DNA of 64,000 bases, taken from NCBI GenBank assembly GCA_025667525.1, contig CM046880.1, positions 595,609,895 to 595,673,894 on the forward strand, written 5' to 3'. The DNA comes from Glebionis coronaria. Its lineage: Eukaryota; Streptophyta; Magnoliopsida; Asterales; Asteraceae. The notes below the pieces were generated by a model. It did not search any database. It was not told where the DNA came from and saw only the letters and a list, made by a program, of their open reading frames with translations. The position numbers and the translations under genes were made by a program. This document shows positions 13,201-22,860 of the stretch, in pieces; the first letter of the stretch is position 1; each line of letters begins with the position of its first letter.

Positions 13201-14065
13201 ACTTTGTTGCCATGGTGTGTGATTAGCTTAAACTAATAAGTTGTTATAACATTCAATTGGACCAACAATTTTAAGGTTAACAATTAAAGATCGGTGAATA
13301 AATGGTAGACAAAAGTTTAAGGTTGTGTTTAGTTGTGGAAAATTTTTCATATTTTTCTGTTTCTAAATTTCTAGAAAAGAGGGGAGTTTTCTTTTTCTAG
13401 AAAAAAGTTGAAAATTTAGAAAAGGGTAATATAGGGTTTTCCAATTTTCTATATAAATTTGGAAAATGAAAATTTTGAAATTTTAGAATTTTTTTGGAAA
13501 ATGATGCTACTAAACAGCTTTTCTGTTTTTTAGTTTTCAAATGAAAATTTTTCTGGAAAAATGGGAAAATTTTCACCAACTAAACAGGACCTTTACTTCT
13601 TGGATTTAGTTTCCTGTGTATATGTATTACTTCGTACATGATGTATATCCTACATGCAGATTTCAAGAGGTGATTGAGCTTTTACCACAACAAGTATTTC
13701 ATCTCAATTGCACAATTAAAAGTCAAATGTTGTCGCAAGATGCAGAATACGTGTGTTACATGGTGTTCAAGCTTTCTGAAAAATGCCAGGGGCTGCATTG
13801 TCCAGTAAAAGTACGTGACGTCCTCCACAAAGAAAACAATGAGGTTGAATTTGTTTATTTTATAACCCCAAGCGCATTGAACATAAATGGTAACACTCGA
13901 GTTCCAAAACCAAGGGAAGATGGATGGATGGAGATTCAAGTGTGGAAATTTAACTCAACTCATGAATTCAAAAATGACTCTCTTTCTATGGATATGAAAT
14001 TTACAAGTCATGAAGGAACTATGTCTGGCCTAATTGTATGTGGCCTCGAGTTTCGACCAATGTAA
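3312..14065 (+). CDS. Tandem four-kinase / double PP2-domain fusion protein
   Basis: Eleven exons join in frame: 3312-4253, 4354-4404, 4533-5501, 5572-5619, 6117-7121, 7513-8397, 8726-8875, 9026-9132, 11995-12355, 12485-12732 and 13660-14065. The total is 5,172 nt, giving about 1,723 residues. The introns at inter-kinase boundaries are phase 0; those inside the PP2 units are phase 2. Domain order is pseudokinase 1 (1-314), linker (315-331), pseudokinase 2 (332-654), linker (655-670), kinase 3 (671-1005), kinase 4 (1006-1300), PP2 unit 1 (about 1301-1506) and PP2 unit 2 (about 1507-1723). No signal peptide or membrane segment is evident, so the protein is probably cytoplasmic. Kinases coupled to PP2 (phloem lectin-like) domains occur in Asteraceae, and tandem kinase-pseudokinase proteins act in cereal immunity. 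A defence or signalling role here is inference. The ATG at 3312 is the first in frame. It could instead be two or more adjacent genes, but unbroken frame and phase argue for one. Confidence 0.75.
4533..5501 (+). CDS. Exon 3: kinase domain 2 (pseudokinase)
   Basis: Second kinase repeat, opening with LSHLRLSFQDIASATNNF. The VAIK lysine is kept (ITVK, about residue 404). The catalytic loop is HCNIRSSN (about residue 498), so the catalytic Asp is Asn, and DFG is replaced by GFE (about residue 518). The glycine loop is also lost (IIEKFKLGMIFKG). The C-lobe motif SDVFSFGVVLSEVLRG is intact. The acceptor at 4531-4532 keeps phase 0 with the preceding linker exon, so there is no need for an independent start. 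The 48-nt linker exon 5572-5619 follows. Confidence 0.85.
6117..7121 (+). CDS. Exon 5: kinase domain 3 (probably active)
   Basis: Third kinase repeat, opening with LEHLKIGLNDIELATENF. All catalytic elements are present: glycine loop IGEGGYGMVY, VAIK lysine at about residue 739, HRDIKSANILL at about residue 836, DFG at about residue 856, and an activation segment ending DPEY. This serine/threonine kinase unit of the receptor-like (Pelle) class is expected to be active. It is joined to domain 2 by a phase-0 intron whose acceptor is TTGCAG ending at 6116, and to domain 4 by another phase-0 intron with a GTAAGT donor. Confidence 0.9.
7513..8397 (+). CDS. Exon 6: kinase domain 4 (probably active)
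   Basis: Fourth kinase repeat, opening with LKLSLEDIKLATKSF. It has the glycine loop IGHGEFGNVY, the lysine in IAAK (about residue 1054), HRDMSSCNILL (about residue 1147) and DFG (about residue 1167). The usual APE-like glutamate at the end of the activation segment is Val (RDPVYSK), a mild departure. The exon starts after the TAG acceptor at 7512 and continues the frame of domain 3. It ends at a GTAAGT donor that leads into the PP2 part. Confidence 0.88.
8726..12355 (+). CDS. Exons 7-9: linker and PP2 domain 1
   Basis: Exon 7 (8726-8875) encodes a short charged linker with LPKDYKEI. Exon 8 (9026-9132) encodes the start of the PP2 fold (NGERNKMVSAAMFSY and HEWKSLQESR). Exon 9 (11995-12355) carries the rest, including VYGVYLVFKLSD, a WMIIEL strand and the closing VEGVEFRAI typical of the PP2 family. 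PP2 domains are lectin-like modules first known from phloem exudate. Exon 8 to 9 splits an Arg codon (phase 2) across a 2.86-kb intron enlarged by two transposon relics. Confidence 0.8.
9338..9602. mobile_element. Stowaway-like MITE in intron 8
   Basis: The left end is CTCCCTCCGTC after a TA dinucleotide, the typical Stowaway (Tc1/mariner) terminus. The right end is a degenerate GGGACGAAG. About 265 bp, non-coding, inside the intron between PP2 exons 8 and 9. Confidence 0.6.
9751..11106 (-). mobile_element. Harbinger-like element relic in intron 8
   Basis: It is bounded by TTA at 9748-9750 and 11107-11109, with short imperfect GGCT termini. On the minus strand a TATA-like CTATAAATA lies near 10380. 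An ATG near 10310 opens a frame that shifts partway; the downstream frame contains GGSSTQPTQANDSF and FLMRRRYKKPSKKQ and stops near 9962. No DDE transposase is present. The layout resembles a non-autonomous PIF/Harbinger derivative carrying only an accessory ORF. The ends are uncertain. Confidence 0.38.
12485..14065 (+). CDS. Exons 10-11: linker and PP2 domain 2, gene end
   Basis: Exon 10 (12485-12732) repeats the linker type (LPINFEEIFKI) and the first PP2 strand (LLVLSAKAALY). Exon 11 (13660-14065) encodes the second PP2 core with CYMVFKLSEK, a GWMEIQVWKF strand and the closing VCGLEFRPM before TAA. The exon 10 to 11 junction is phase 2, the same phase as in PP2 domain 1, so the two PP2 units are internal duplicates. 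The intervening intron carries an hAT-like MITE. Confidence 0.82.
13321..13591. mobile_element. hAT-like MITE in intron 10
   Basis: The left end GGTTGTGTTTAGTTG and the inverted right end GGTCCTGTTTAGTTG form terminal inverted repeats of the common plant type with a GTTTAG core. The inside is rich in runs of GGAAAATTTT. No clear target duplication was seen. Confidence 0.55.
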
Positions 14066-15116
14066 AAGATCTTTTCCTGTACTCGGTGCTGGTTGCACAT
14101 TGGAGGATTTGTGCAAATGTGGCTTTTCTTTTATCTATGTATTTGTAAGTTTATCGTGACAATTAAAATATATGGTGAAAACAAAAAATTCCTCACTTTC
14201 TTTCTAGTCACTTTTTTCTCTTCATCGTCCATAAATACACAAACATTTTTATACACAAACATTTTATCTTCACCTTTAAATAAATGGTGGGCAAACCGGA
14301 TTTTAAAAAAAAAAAAATGGATCGGTTTTTAATTTGGTTCGGTTTTAGTCAACTGGTCAACAAACTGGTTTGACTTAAACCAGATTGGCTTAAAACCGTT
14401 TGTTTGTTAATCGGATCGGTTTTAACCGGATTTTCACTTGTTTTTAATCCGATCTTGGTCATTTCATTAAACTGGTTACGAACCACTGGATCGGAATAAG
14501 AAAAAATTGTTTAAAAAAAACCGTTTTTTTTAAACTGATTTCAATTTTTCTTTTTAGATTGGATCATGAACCGGTTTTTTTTACTCACATCTATTATATC
14601 TTATAATAATTAATAAGATAGAATAGAGAAAGTAAGCAATGAAAAAACAGACTAAAGCTATTCTTTGGCAAATAAGTTCATGGCATTTGTGTTCTTGCCT
14701 TACTACATATTTTGACTTCAAAGTGTATGTAACTGGTTGTTTTTTCTCAACTTTCGTTTATTTTTAGCCATTACAAGAATGATTGAAAACTGATGATTAT
14801 AGTATTATTTATATTCAGCAACTGAAAGTGTGTAATGCATAAACTGTCCTCCTTTATGAAGCTGAAACATTGACTTGCGCTGCGCGCCTGCGCAGCTGCT
14901 ATCCTCGCTATAGGGACCCTATAACAGTAAAAATCACAATGAGTCAGCATAAAGTAAAACCGTTAGGTCTTTCAAACACGAAAAGATGGATGCAAGCACA
15001 GAAAAGTACCTAAAAGGAGATTAAGAGACGTAATTGAGCCCAGCCAGTCAAAAATTACGAAATCGTGGTCAACATTTTTCCTGCGTTTCAGCACTAGGTT
15101 CAAATGCTAACCTTTA
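14066..15116. other. 3' flank and spacer after the kinase-PP2 gene
   Basis: No gene seen. It includes the likely 3' UTR. The stretch 14290-14580 is rich in degenerate AACCGGTTTT-type words in both orientations. A GC-rich clamp lies at about 14877-14900. Confidence 0.4.
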
Positions 15117-15498
15117 GGCTGTGTTTGGTAACGAGCAGTTTGAAGCGTTTTGGAGCGGTAAGCGACAAGCAGTTAGAGTTTTCATTGAAAAGTTTGTTTG
15201 GTAAAGGAGCAACTAGCATCTGAATATTCTCTAAACGCTCCAATATCAAATGCTATCTGAAGAAGCATTTCAAAACTGCTCCAAGCATAATGATTGTAAA
15301 ATTACATTTATACCCTTAATTATAATATTTATAATTTATATAATTAGGTTATATGCCCTTTTTCGTAATTTTACACTTTCTGGTTACATCTTACATCTAT
15401 GTTACCAAACACCTTTTCTAAACAAAATGCTTACTACTTACTGCTTCTGTTTACTGCTTATTATTTCTGCTACTGTTATGTGTCGCCAAACATACCCT
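15117..15498. mobile_element. Non-autonomous hAT-like element
   Basis: The left terminus GGCTGTGTTTGGTAACGA is mirrored on the right by GGGTATGTTTGGCGA (minus strand). The inside repeats words such as GCTTACTGCTT and has no protein-coding potential; the open frames 15250-15501 and 15399-15611 are chance. Confidence 0.55.
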
Positions 15499-16368
15499 TA
15501 GTCGTAGCTAGAAGTTGGCAATATGGATTCATTAAAAATAAATGGGTGGATGTGCGTTATATTTCAAGTCTAAAATGTATTCAAAATACCCAAAACCTCC
15601 TAATTTCTTGAAAAAAGAGAGGCACTTTGTTCGAACATATTTAACATACTATTCATCTACACAAGATTTCAAGGCTGTCTTTAGCTTAGAGAAAACACCT
15701 TATTTTTCACAAAATGTTTTTAGAAAATAAGAAAAATAGAAATTGCGTTCAAATCACAATTTTTCAAATGTTTTTGTCGTTTTTTTTATGTTTTAGTTTA
15801 ATCAACGTCATTACCCTAGTAAAAATAAAGGAAAATTATCAAAAGAGTCATTCATTTTTTAGCAAAGGGCTCAAAAAACATGTTTTTATTGATAGGGTCC
15901 AGGGCAACAAATAATATAGGGTAGCAACCGTTCAGATTTTAACAAATGTCCAAAAAATAGTATAATTCTAACAGATTACCCCAAAAAAATACGACACGTG
16001 ACGCATTCTGTACCAGTTGCCCTGCCCCAAAAAAATAGTCCGTTTTAGAAAAAAGAATTTTAGTATTTTTTAGGAAGAGAATAATGAGTAACAGATTTTT
16101 TTTTTAATTTTTCCTAAAAATAAAAAGGTGCATTCAAAACTCAAAAGGACGTTATGTACTATATTTTGTATTTAATAATATTTTGTGGGCCATGAGCCCA
16201 ATAATTTCCCACAAAAAAGGGATGACTTGGACTTGTTTCTCTTTAAAAAGAGGGCGTGGACCTGACGCAGACTTTTCAAACCATTAAAATAAATAGAAAT
16301 TAAATAAAACCACTCCATAAAAACACACAAACAGTGTAAACAACTAACTCAATTCACCGGAAAACAAA
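15499..16368. other. Upstream region of SUMO copy 1
   Basis: Non-coding. The last 80 bases before the ATG (AAACCACTCCATAAAA and following) resemble the sequence between the tandem SUMO copies, so they mark the ancestral SUMO 5' UTR. No confident TATA box was found. Confidence 0.4.
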
Positions 16369-19300
16369 ATGTCAGGAGGAGGAGGTGATGAAGATAAGAA
16401 GCCCGGTGGTGATCAAGGCGGTCATATCAATCTTAAAGTCAAAGGACAGGTCAACGCTCATGCTTATTGTTACTCTTGTTATATACTAATTAGTTAGTTA
16501 TGACTAGTCATTAGTTTAATAAGTTTCATTTTAGTTAGGTTCTTCAGTGCTTAGTTGTTACGGCTACTGATTAGTTGAATAAGTTAAGTTTTAGTTAGGT
16601 TATTCAGTTTTCGGTCATTAACATGTTAAGTATCGACTCATAATTGAACGAGTAGTTGTTTCGCCTAGTGATTAGTCGAATAAGTTATAGATAAGTTTTA
16701 GTTAGGTTATTTCAGTTTTCGACTGAGAATCATTATAATTCAATGATTAGTTGTTAAGTTATTAGTTTGATAAGTTAAGTTAGTTTTAGTTAGGTTATTC
16801 AACGTGTTAACTTAACTGTATTTATCGACTGCAAATGATTATAATTGAATGATTAGCTGTTATGGTTAGTGATTAGTTTACCACTTAGGTTTAGTTAACT
16901 GTGTTTATCGACTGACAATCATTATAATTGATTTATTAGTTGTTACGGCTAGTGATTAGTCGAATAAGTGACGTTTTAGTCAGGTTATTCAGTTTTAGAT
17001 GATTAACGTGCTAATTATCGATTGTGAATGATTATAATTGAATGATTAGTCGAATAAGTTACATTTTAGTTAGGTTATTCTGTTTTCCATCATTAACGTG
17101 TTAACTTAACTGTGTATCATTAGTTGTTATGGCTAGTGATTAGTTTAATAAGTTACACTTAGGTTTAATTAACTGTGTTTTGTGATTAGTCGAATAAGTG
17201 ACGTTTTAGTTAGGTTATTCAGTTTTTCATCATTAATGTCTTAACTTAACTGTGTTTATCGACTGAGAATGATTATAATTTAATGACTAGTTCTTACTGC
17301 TAATGATTAGTCGAATAAGTTACATTTTAGTTAGGTTATTCACTTTTAGACCATTAACGTGTTAAGTATCGACTGAAAATGGTCATAATTCAATGATATT
17401 TGTTACAGCTAGTGATTAGTCGAATAAGTTACATTTTAGTTAGGTTATTCAGTTTTCCATCATTAACGTGTTAAGTATCGATTGCGAATGATTATAATTC
17501 AATGATTAGTTGTTATGACTAGTGATTACTTTAATAAGTTAAGTTTTAGTGAGGTTATTCTGTTTTCCATCATTAACGTGTTAACTTAACTGTGTTTATC
17601 GACCACGAATCATTAGTTGTTATGACTAGTCATTAGTTTAATATGTTACACTTAGTTGTTTATTAGTTGTTACAGCTAGTGATTAATCAAATAAGTGACG
17701 TTTTAGTTAGGTTATTCAGTTTTTGATCATTAACGTGTTGTTAACTGTGTTTATCGATTGTGAATGATTATAAGTGACTAATTAGTTGTTATGGCTAGTG
17801 ATTAGTCTAATAAGTTACAGTTAAGTTCATATAGGTTATTTAGTTTTCAATTATTAATGTGTTAAGATAACTGCGTTTATCGACTGCGAATGATTATAAT
17901 ATAATGATTATGTGTTATGGCTGGTAATTACAGTAGTTTAATAAGTTAAGTTTTTGTTAGGTTATTCACTGTTCGATTATTAACGTGTTTAGTAAACTGT
18001 GTTTATCGACAGCGAATCATTATAATTTACTAATGATTAGTTGTTACGGATTAGTTTGATAAGTTAAGTTTTAGTTAGGTTATTCTTTTTTCCATCATTA
18101 AGGTGTTAAGTTAACTGTGTTTATCATCTGTCAATCTTATGTGGTTTAATAGCATTAAGAATAATGATTTTTGTAGTCCTTGTTGAACACATACCTAGGT
18201 TTAAGAGTTCGTTTAATAAGTTAAGTTTTACTACGGGTTGTTGTAAACATTACAAATATTGCAGGTTAGTGTTTAGGTTTAAGAGTTCGTTTTGCAAGCA
18301 CGCTTCAGAAAGAAAAAACAGTATTAGTCATGTCAAACATGAGATCTCCTTTATAAGTTTGCAAGTTGCAGACCTTTTTTTCATCCATCTTCGAGATGGT
18401 CACTCTAGAATTCGGAGGTCCTATCTCAGTTCGTTTCTGACTTAGATTTCTATATGTTTCTGTCTCCAATTTGCCTGTTTGTGATACTAATATATCTGCA
18501 GACGTGTCATTATTTTTTTTAGCAGATTAACTTTGTCAAAATTAGTTTTATGGCTAATCTGGAATTTCGAGTTGAATTTGGGATATGTATGTGTAGCAGA
18601 TGTGGTGCACTGTAAGGTTATGGAATAGAAAAGTTTACTTAACTAGTGTGATTTCACTATTTAGGAATCACTTCCAAGTTGTCAGTGAGTACTAGAAATG
18701 ATCATGCACGGGAGAAGGCTGGTCTCGCACATTTTAGAAGAGATTGAATTTTCGAGTTTCAAAAGTTGGAAGTCACAACTTGTTATAGGAGGACGAGGTT
18801 TATGAGGTTTTGACTTGGACCATTATTGACATGGGTGTAGTGATAACTGATCAGGGAATGCTTTACTCCCTGATCAATTGTCACTATGTTTTCAGTTTTG
18901 GCACGCATAAAATCTTCTCTTGGATTCTTGGTGTGTAGTAAGAACTAATACGCCACTCCTTACCGTTTCAGGATGGTAATGAAGTCTTCTTTAGGATCAA
19001 AAGGAGCACGCAGCTGAAAAAGCTTATGAATGCTTACTGTGACCGGCAATCTGTTGAGCTTAATTCAATTGCTTTCTTATTTGATGGACGGCGTCTTCAA
19101 GGAGAACAGACTCCTGATGAGGTTTGTTCTCTCCCATTCTCATACCCACAATTAGAGGTGGCTTGAGCCTAAAACAAATTAGTTGGGTGACGTGTTATAA
19201 TGGGTTTGGGATGGCTCATTTTATCTTCTCAGGTGGATTGAAACGGGCTAGGTTGGCTTGACACTCAAACAAAATTTGACATTTTTTCGAATTTTTTCAT

Positions 19301-19725
19301 ACAAAAAGAATTTCAATGCCATGATAATGCATGTCTTACTGTAAAAAAGATATATGAGGTGGCACACACATTATATTAGCCAAAGTTTTTTATTTGACCC
19401 ATCTGAGTAAAACATAACCCAAATTTATCCGTTCGTGAGTTAATGTGTCAAATTTTCTACCTCTATCTACTAAACAAACTAAGATCTCTACCGAAGTGAT
19501 CTGACCTTGTCTATTGCATATGCATTATTTGGCCATGCTGAGCGGTTACATGTTTTTCTGCAGTTGGAAATGGAAGAAGGCGATGAAATAGATGCAATGC
19601 TGCATCAAACAGGAGGTAACTATATAAATAAAATCAAACCATTCTGCAAAACCAACCAACAACATATCATCAATACCATACTGGTAAGATCCATTGACCG
19701 GAAAATAAACACTTGTAATAAATAA
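16369..19725 (+). CDS. SUMO1: SUMO (small ubiquitin-like modifier), tandem copy 1
   Basis: Three exons, with phase-0 joins: 16369-16449 ([11 protein letters not shown] to LKVKGQ), 18972-19121 (starts [20 protein letters not shown] and ends GEQTPDE) and 19564-19725. The body matches plant SUMO1/2-type modifiers, which are conjugated to lysines through a C-terminal diglycine exposed by SUMO proteases. Exon 3 encodes [18 protein letters not shown], but the frame then continues for 35 residues (starting NYINKIKPF) to TAA at 19723-19725 instead of the usual short tail. The tail is read from sequence homologous to the SUMO 5' flank. Intron 1 (2.5 kb) is a minisatellite. Protease processing after GG could still yield a normal modifier. 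The symbol denotes the family type, not proven orthology. Confidence 0.82.
16480..18130 (+). repeat. Degenerate minisatellite in SUMO copy 1 intron 1
   Basis: About fourteen diverged head-to-tail copies of a unit roughly 100-140 bp long. Each contains TTTTAGTTAGGTTATTC, then CATTAACGTGTTAA, TATCGACTG and GATTATAATTGAATGATTAG. Units vary by indels and substitutions. It accounts for most of the intron's length and is absent from copies 2 and 3 except for single-unit traces. Confidence 0.85.
19621..19724 (+). promoter_or_regulatory. Putative core promoter / 5' UTR of SUMO copy 2
   Basis: TATATAAATA at 19621-19630 is followed by AAACCATTC and an A/C-rich leader that resembles the leader of copy 1. 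It starts within six bases of copy 1's diglycine codons and ends at copy 2's ATG, about 95 bases from the TATA-like word. The same arrangement recurs at 22144-22242 before copy 3. It is also read as the C-terminal extension of copy 1. Confidence 0.4.
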
Positions 19726-22173
19726 TGTCAGGAGGAGGAGGTGATGGAGATAAGAAGCTTGATACGGGATATCAAAATGCTCGCATTAATTTGAAAGTCA
19801 AAGGCCAGGTCAATCATTTCTCCATCACTTTAGTTAGGCCTGTAGGATTTCATGTTTTATTTGCTTTTACGACTTTTGTATGTTCGTTAGCTTTATTCCC
19901 TATATGTTTGATTGATTGTATCACTTAGATGGCTACATGACTTTTATGCGTGTTTTATTTCTGCACTTGTATGCTCTTGTACTTTTAATGCTTATATTTA
20001 ATTTGCATCGCTTGTTCTTTAATATGTTTGCCTTTTGGAAATATGATTTTTATGTGTCCTTAGTGCCATATATTCCATATATTTGCTTGCATGCTCTCAT
20101 GCTTCTATGATGATATGCGTTTATATCTTCGCACGCTTGTATGATATGCGTTTATCTGCTTTCTTTTCATTGTCTTTCCATCCTCATACACAGTCCTTTT
20201 GCTCGCACACACACAGTTGTCGGGTAGGGGTGTGACTGTCTACATCTCACATCCCCTGTACCTCGCTCCGGCGGGATTGCGTGTTGTTGTGGTATGTTTC
20301 TGTCTACAAGATTAGTTCAATCACTTATCTAGAATTTTGAGTTCATTGCGGAACATTTATTTCTAGTCTGATTTACTATCCAGGAATCACTGTTATGTTG
20401 TGAGAGGGTACTAGAAATGATCACGTGGCTGGTCTATTGAACTGAGTGTTTGATTTAGACCGTTATTGACATGGGTGTAGTGATTAATGATAACGTGGTT
20501 GAGGGAGTGTGATTTATGAAATGGGTTGTGAGTAGATTGGGGATTATTTGAAGGATGATGCTCATGATCTCGAGTCCGAGGGCCTTGCATTATTTTAGTT
20601 CTGTAATGCTTTACTTCTGTGCTGTCTCAACTAATTTTGGGGGGTCGCTGTTTCATCGTCTATTTATTCTGATATGTTCTGTTTCTTCCTTTTTCAGAAA
20701 ATAGACACCCTGTTTTGTAAAATCTCGTGGTATAACTGTGAGATGTTTGTTATCGAGAGAATGATCCTAACAAGTATAGGGTAACTTCCAATATTAATGG
20801 GAGCCAGATTGGAGAATAACTTTTTGCGTCTTTTTGCGTCATTCCTCTATGTTATTTTATGCATTGGGACAATTATTAGCCCTTCGCTTTCAATATGTTA
20901 TTTTTTGCATTGCGAGTTGTAAGGTTCTTGGCTTTCAAACAAACAGGGAAAACCACATCCGTTTACCCGGGAAATTATTAGCCCTTAAATGAAGCTTGTG
21001 GGCAACTGAACATGGATGCTTTGGTCTGCATTTTCGTTCCTGTGGTGTGGTTTGTCTGCTTCTCCGCAGCTGGTATTTAGAGTGTTCTTCATTGTTCTGG
21101 TGTTCTGTTTTGTTTGTGTCTGATTTGTTAGTTCCTGGTTAGGGGTTTTGCTTTGTTAGATTTTGTAGTGCCCAGTTGTTCTGTTTTTTCCTTCCTTCTG
21201 GGGCCCTTTCTTTAACATCTGGTTTATTGAGGGTTGCCTTTTGTTTGTACTTTGTTCTCTTTTGTTATAAAATGCTGCCTTTCAAAAAAAAAAAAAAAAA
21301 GAAGAAGCACTGTCCACTACTCCGCCAAACTGCTAACTTGTTTATTTCTTCCACATGACCACGTTTTTCAATTTTGGCATACATGATACACTTTGATATC
21401 ATCTTCTCACGGAGTATTGGCGTGAACTCATAACCAATATGCCACTCCTTGTGTTTTCAGGATGCCAGTGAAGTCTTCTTTAGGATCAAAAGATGCACGC
21501 AGCTGAAAAAGCTTATGAATGCATACTGTGACCGACAATCTGTTGAGATAAATTCAATTGCTTTCTCGTTTGATGGACGGATTCTTCGAGGGGAACAGAC
21601 TCCTGATGAGGTTCTTTCTCTCCCATTCTCATACCCATAATTAGAGGTGGCTTGACCAGTAGTTGGGTAACGTGTTATAGTGGGCTTGGGATGCCTCATT
21701 TTATCTTTTGAGGTAGATTGAAACGGGCTGGGTTGGCTTGACCCTCGAACAAAATTTGACATTTTTTCGAATTATTTCATACAAAAAGAATTCAATGCCA
21801 TGATAATGTGTAAAAAAGATATATGAGGTGGCACACACATTATATTATACTTTCGGCAATTCATCAGTTTGTTGTTCACCCTATTAGCCAAAGTTTTTTA
21901 TTTGACCCATCTGAGTAAAACACAACCGAAATTGACACGTTCATGAGCTAATGTGTCAGATCTTCTAGCTCTATCTACTAAAACAAATTAAGATCTCTAC
22001 AGAAGTGATCTAACCTTGTCTATTGCATATGTCAATATGTGTTATCCTGGCATGCTGAGCGGTTACATGTTTTTCTGCAGCTGGATATGGAAGAAGGCGA
22101 TGAAATGTATGCAATGAATATAATTCATCAAACAGAAGGTAACTATATAAATAATAATCAAACCACTCTATAA
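19725..22173 (+). pseudogene. SUMO tandem copy 2, diglycine lost
   Basis: Exons 19725-19808 ([15 protein letters not shown] to LKVKGQ), 21461-21610 ([14 protein letters not shown] to GEQTPDE) and 22081-22173 join in frame without a premature stop. Exon 3 reads LDMEEGDEMYAMNIIHQTEG, so the essential Gly-Gly is Glu-Gly and two residues are inserted (NI). A ten-residue tail follows. Without the diglycine it could not be conjugated in the normal way. It could still make a non-conjugatable SUMO-like protein if expressed. Its ATG overlaps the stop of copy 1 by one base. Confidence 0.75.
20930..21302 (+). mobile_element. 3' end of a LINE-type retroposon in SUMO copy 2 intron 1
   Basis: A T/G-rich stretch ends with AAAATGCTGCCTTTC and a run of about seventeen A residues. 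That is the usual look of a 5'-truncated plant L1-type LINE tail. No reverse transcriptase remains. This insertion is absent from intron 1 of copy 1. The left boundary is approximate. Confidence 0.45.
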
Positions 22174-22242
22174 AACCAACGAACAACAAATCATAAACAC
22201 CATACTGGTAAGATCCATTGATCGGAATATGAATAATAAATA

Positions 22243-22860
22243 GTGTCAGGAGGAGGAGCTGATGAAGATAAGAAGCTTAACACTGGAGATCAAGCTTCTC
22301 ACATTAATTTGAAAGTCAAATCCCAGGTCAACTCATTTCTCCATCACTTTAGTTAGTTGCTAATGATCATAGCTGTTAGGGCTTGAGGTTAGGTGTTATA
22401 GTTTTCCTATAGCTCCCATATTTGTGATTATCAATGTGTTAATTTGTCAACTTTTTTCAAAGTTTTAACAGATTAGACGCGTATTGCTCCAATGATTATA
22501 TTTAGTTTTGACTTATCGTGGTTGTTAAGGCTAGGCATTAATGTCTTATGCAAAATATTACAGTTTATGCTGCTTAGGTTTTCTGTTTTTTTTATTTATG
22601 ATATCTTAACATGTGGTTAGATGTTTATTGTTGTCCCCTGGTACAAATATCGTTAATTCTAGAGATTTCCAAAGACTGTTGAACTCACCTTCATTACCGT
22701 CCTAAGCCTTTCGGTCTCTTTTATCGATTACTGTTACTTTTGATTTCTATTGTCGTTATGACTACTGATTGTTTGCAAATACATTAAAATATGTAGGTTA
22801 GAGTTTAGGTTAGGTACTTATTGGATGTGTAAAATGTGTTGCAAGTTCGCTTAATAAAGG
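22243..22860 (+). pseudogene. SUMO tandem copy 3, exon 1 plus truncated intron
   Basis: An exon-1 copy at 22243-22326 encodes SGGGADEDKKLNTGD to LKVKSQ, but the start codon is GTG rather than ATG. The following intron sequence matches the SUMO intron (ending with GGTTAGAGTTTAGGTTAGG and GCAAGTTCGCTT) until about 22858. There the homology stops and a sequence starting TGTAACACTC begins. No exon 2 or 3 follows, so it is dead. Confidence 0.8.

Noticed and set aside
16480..18130. CRISPR-like regularly spaced repeats
   Set aside because: Units are long, degenerate and contiguous without unique spacers, inside a plant intron.
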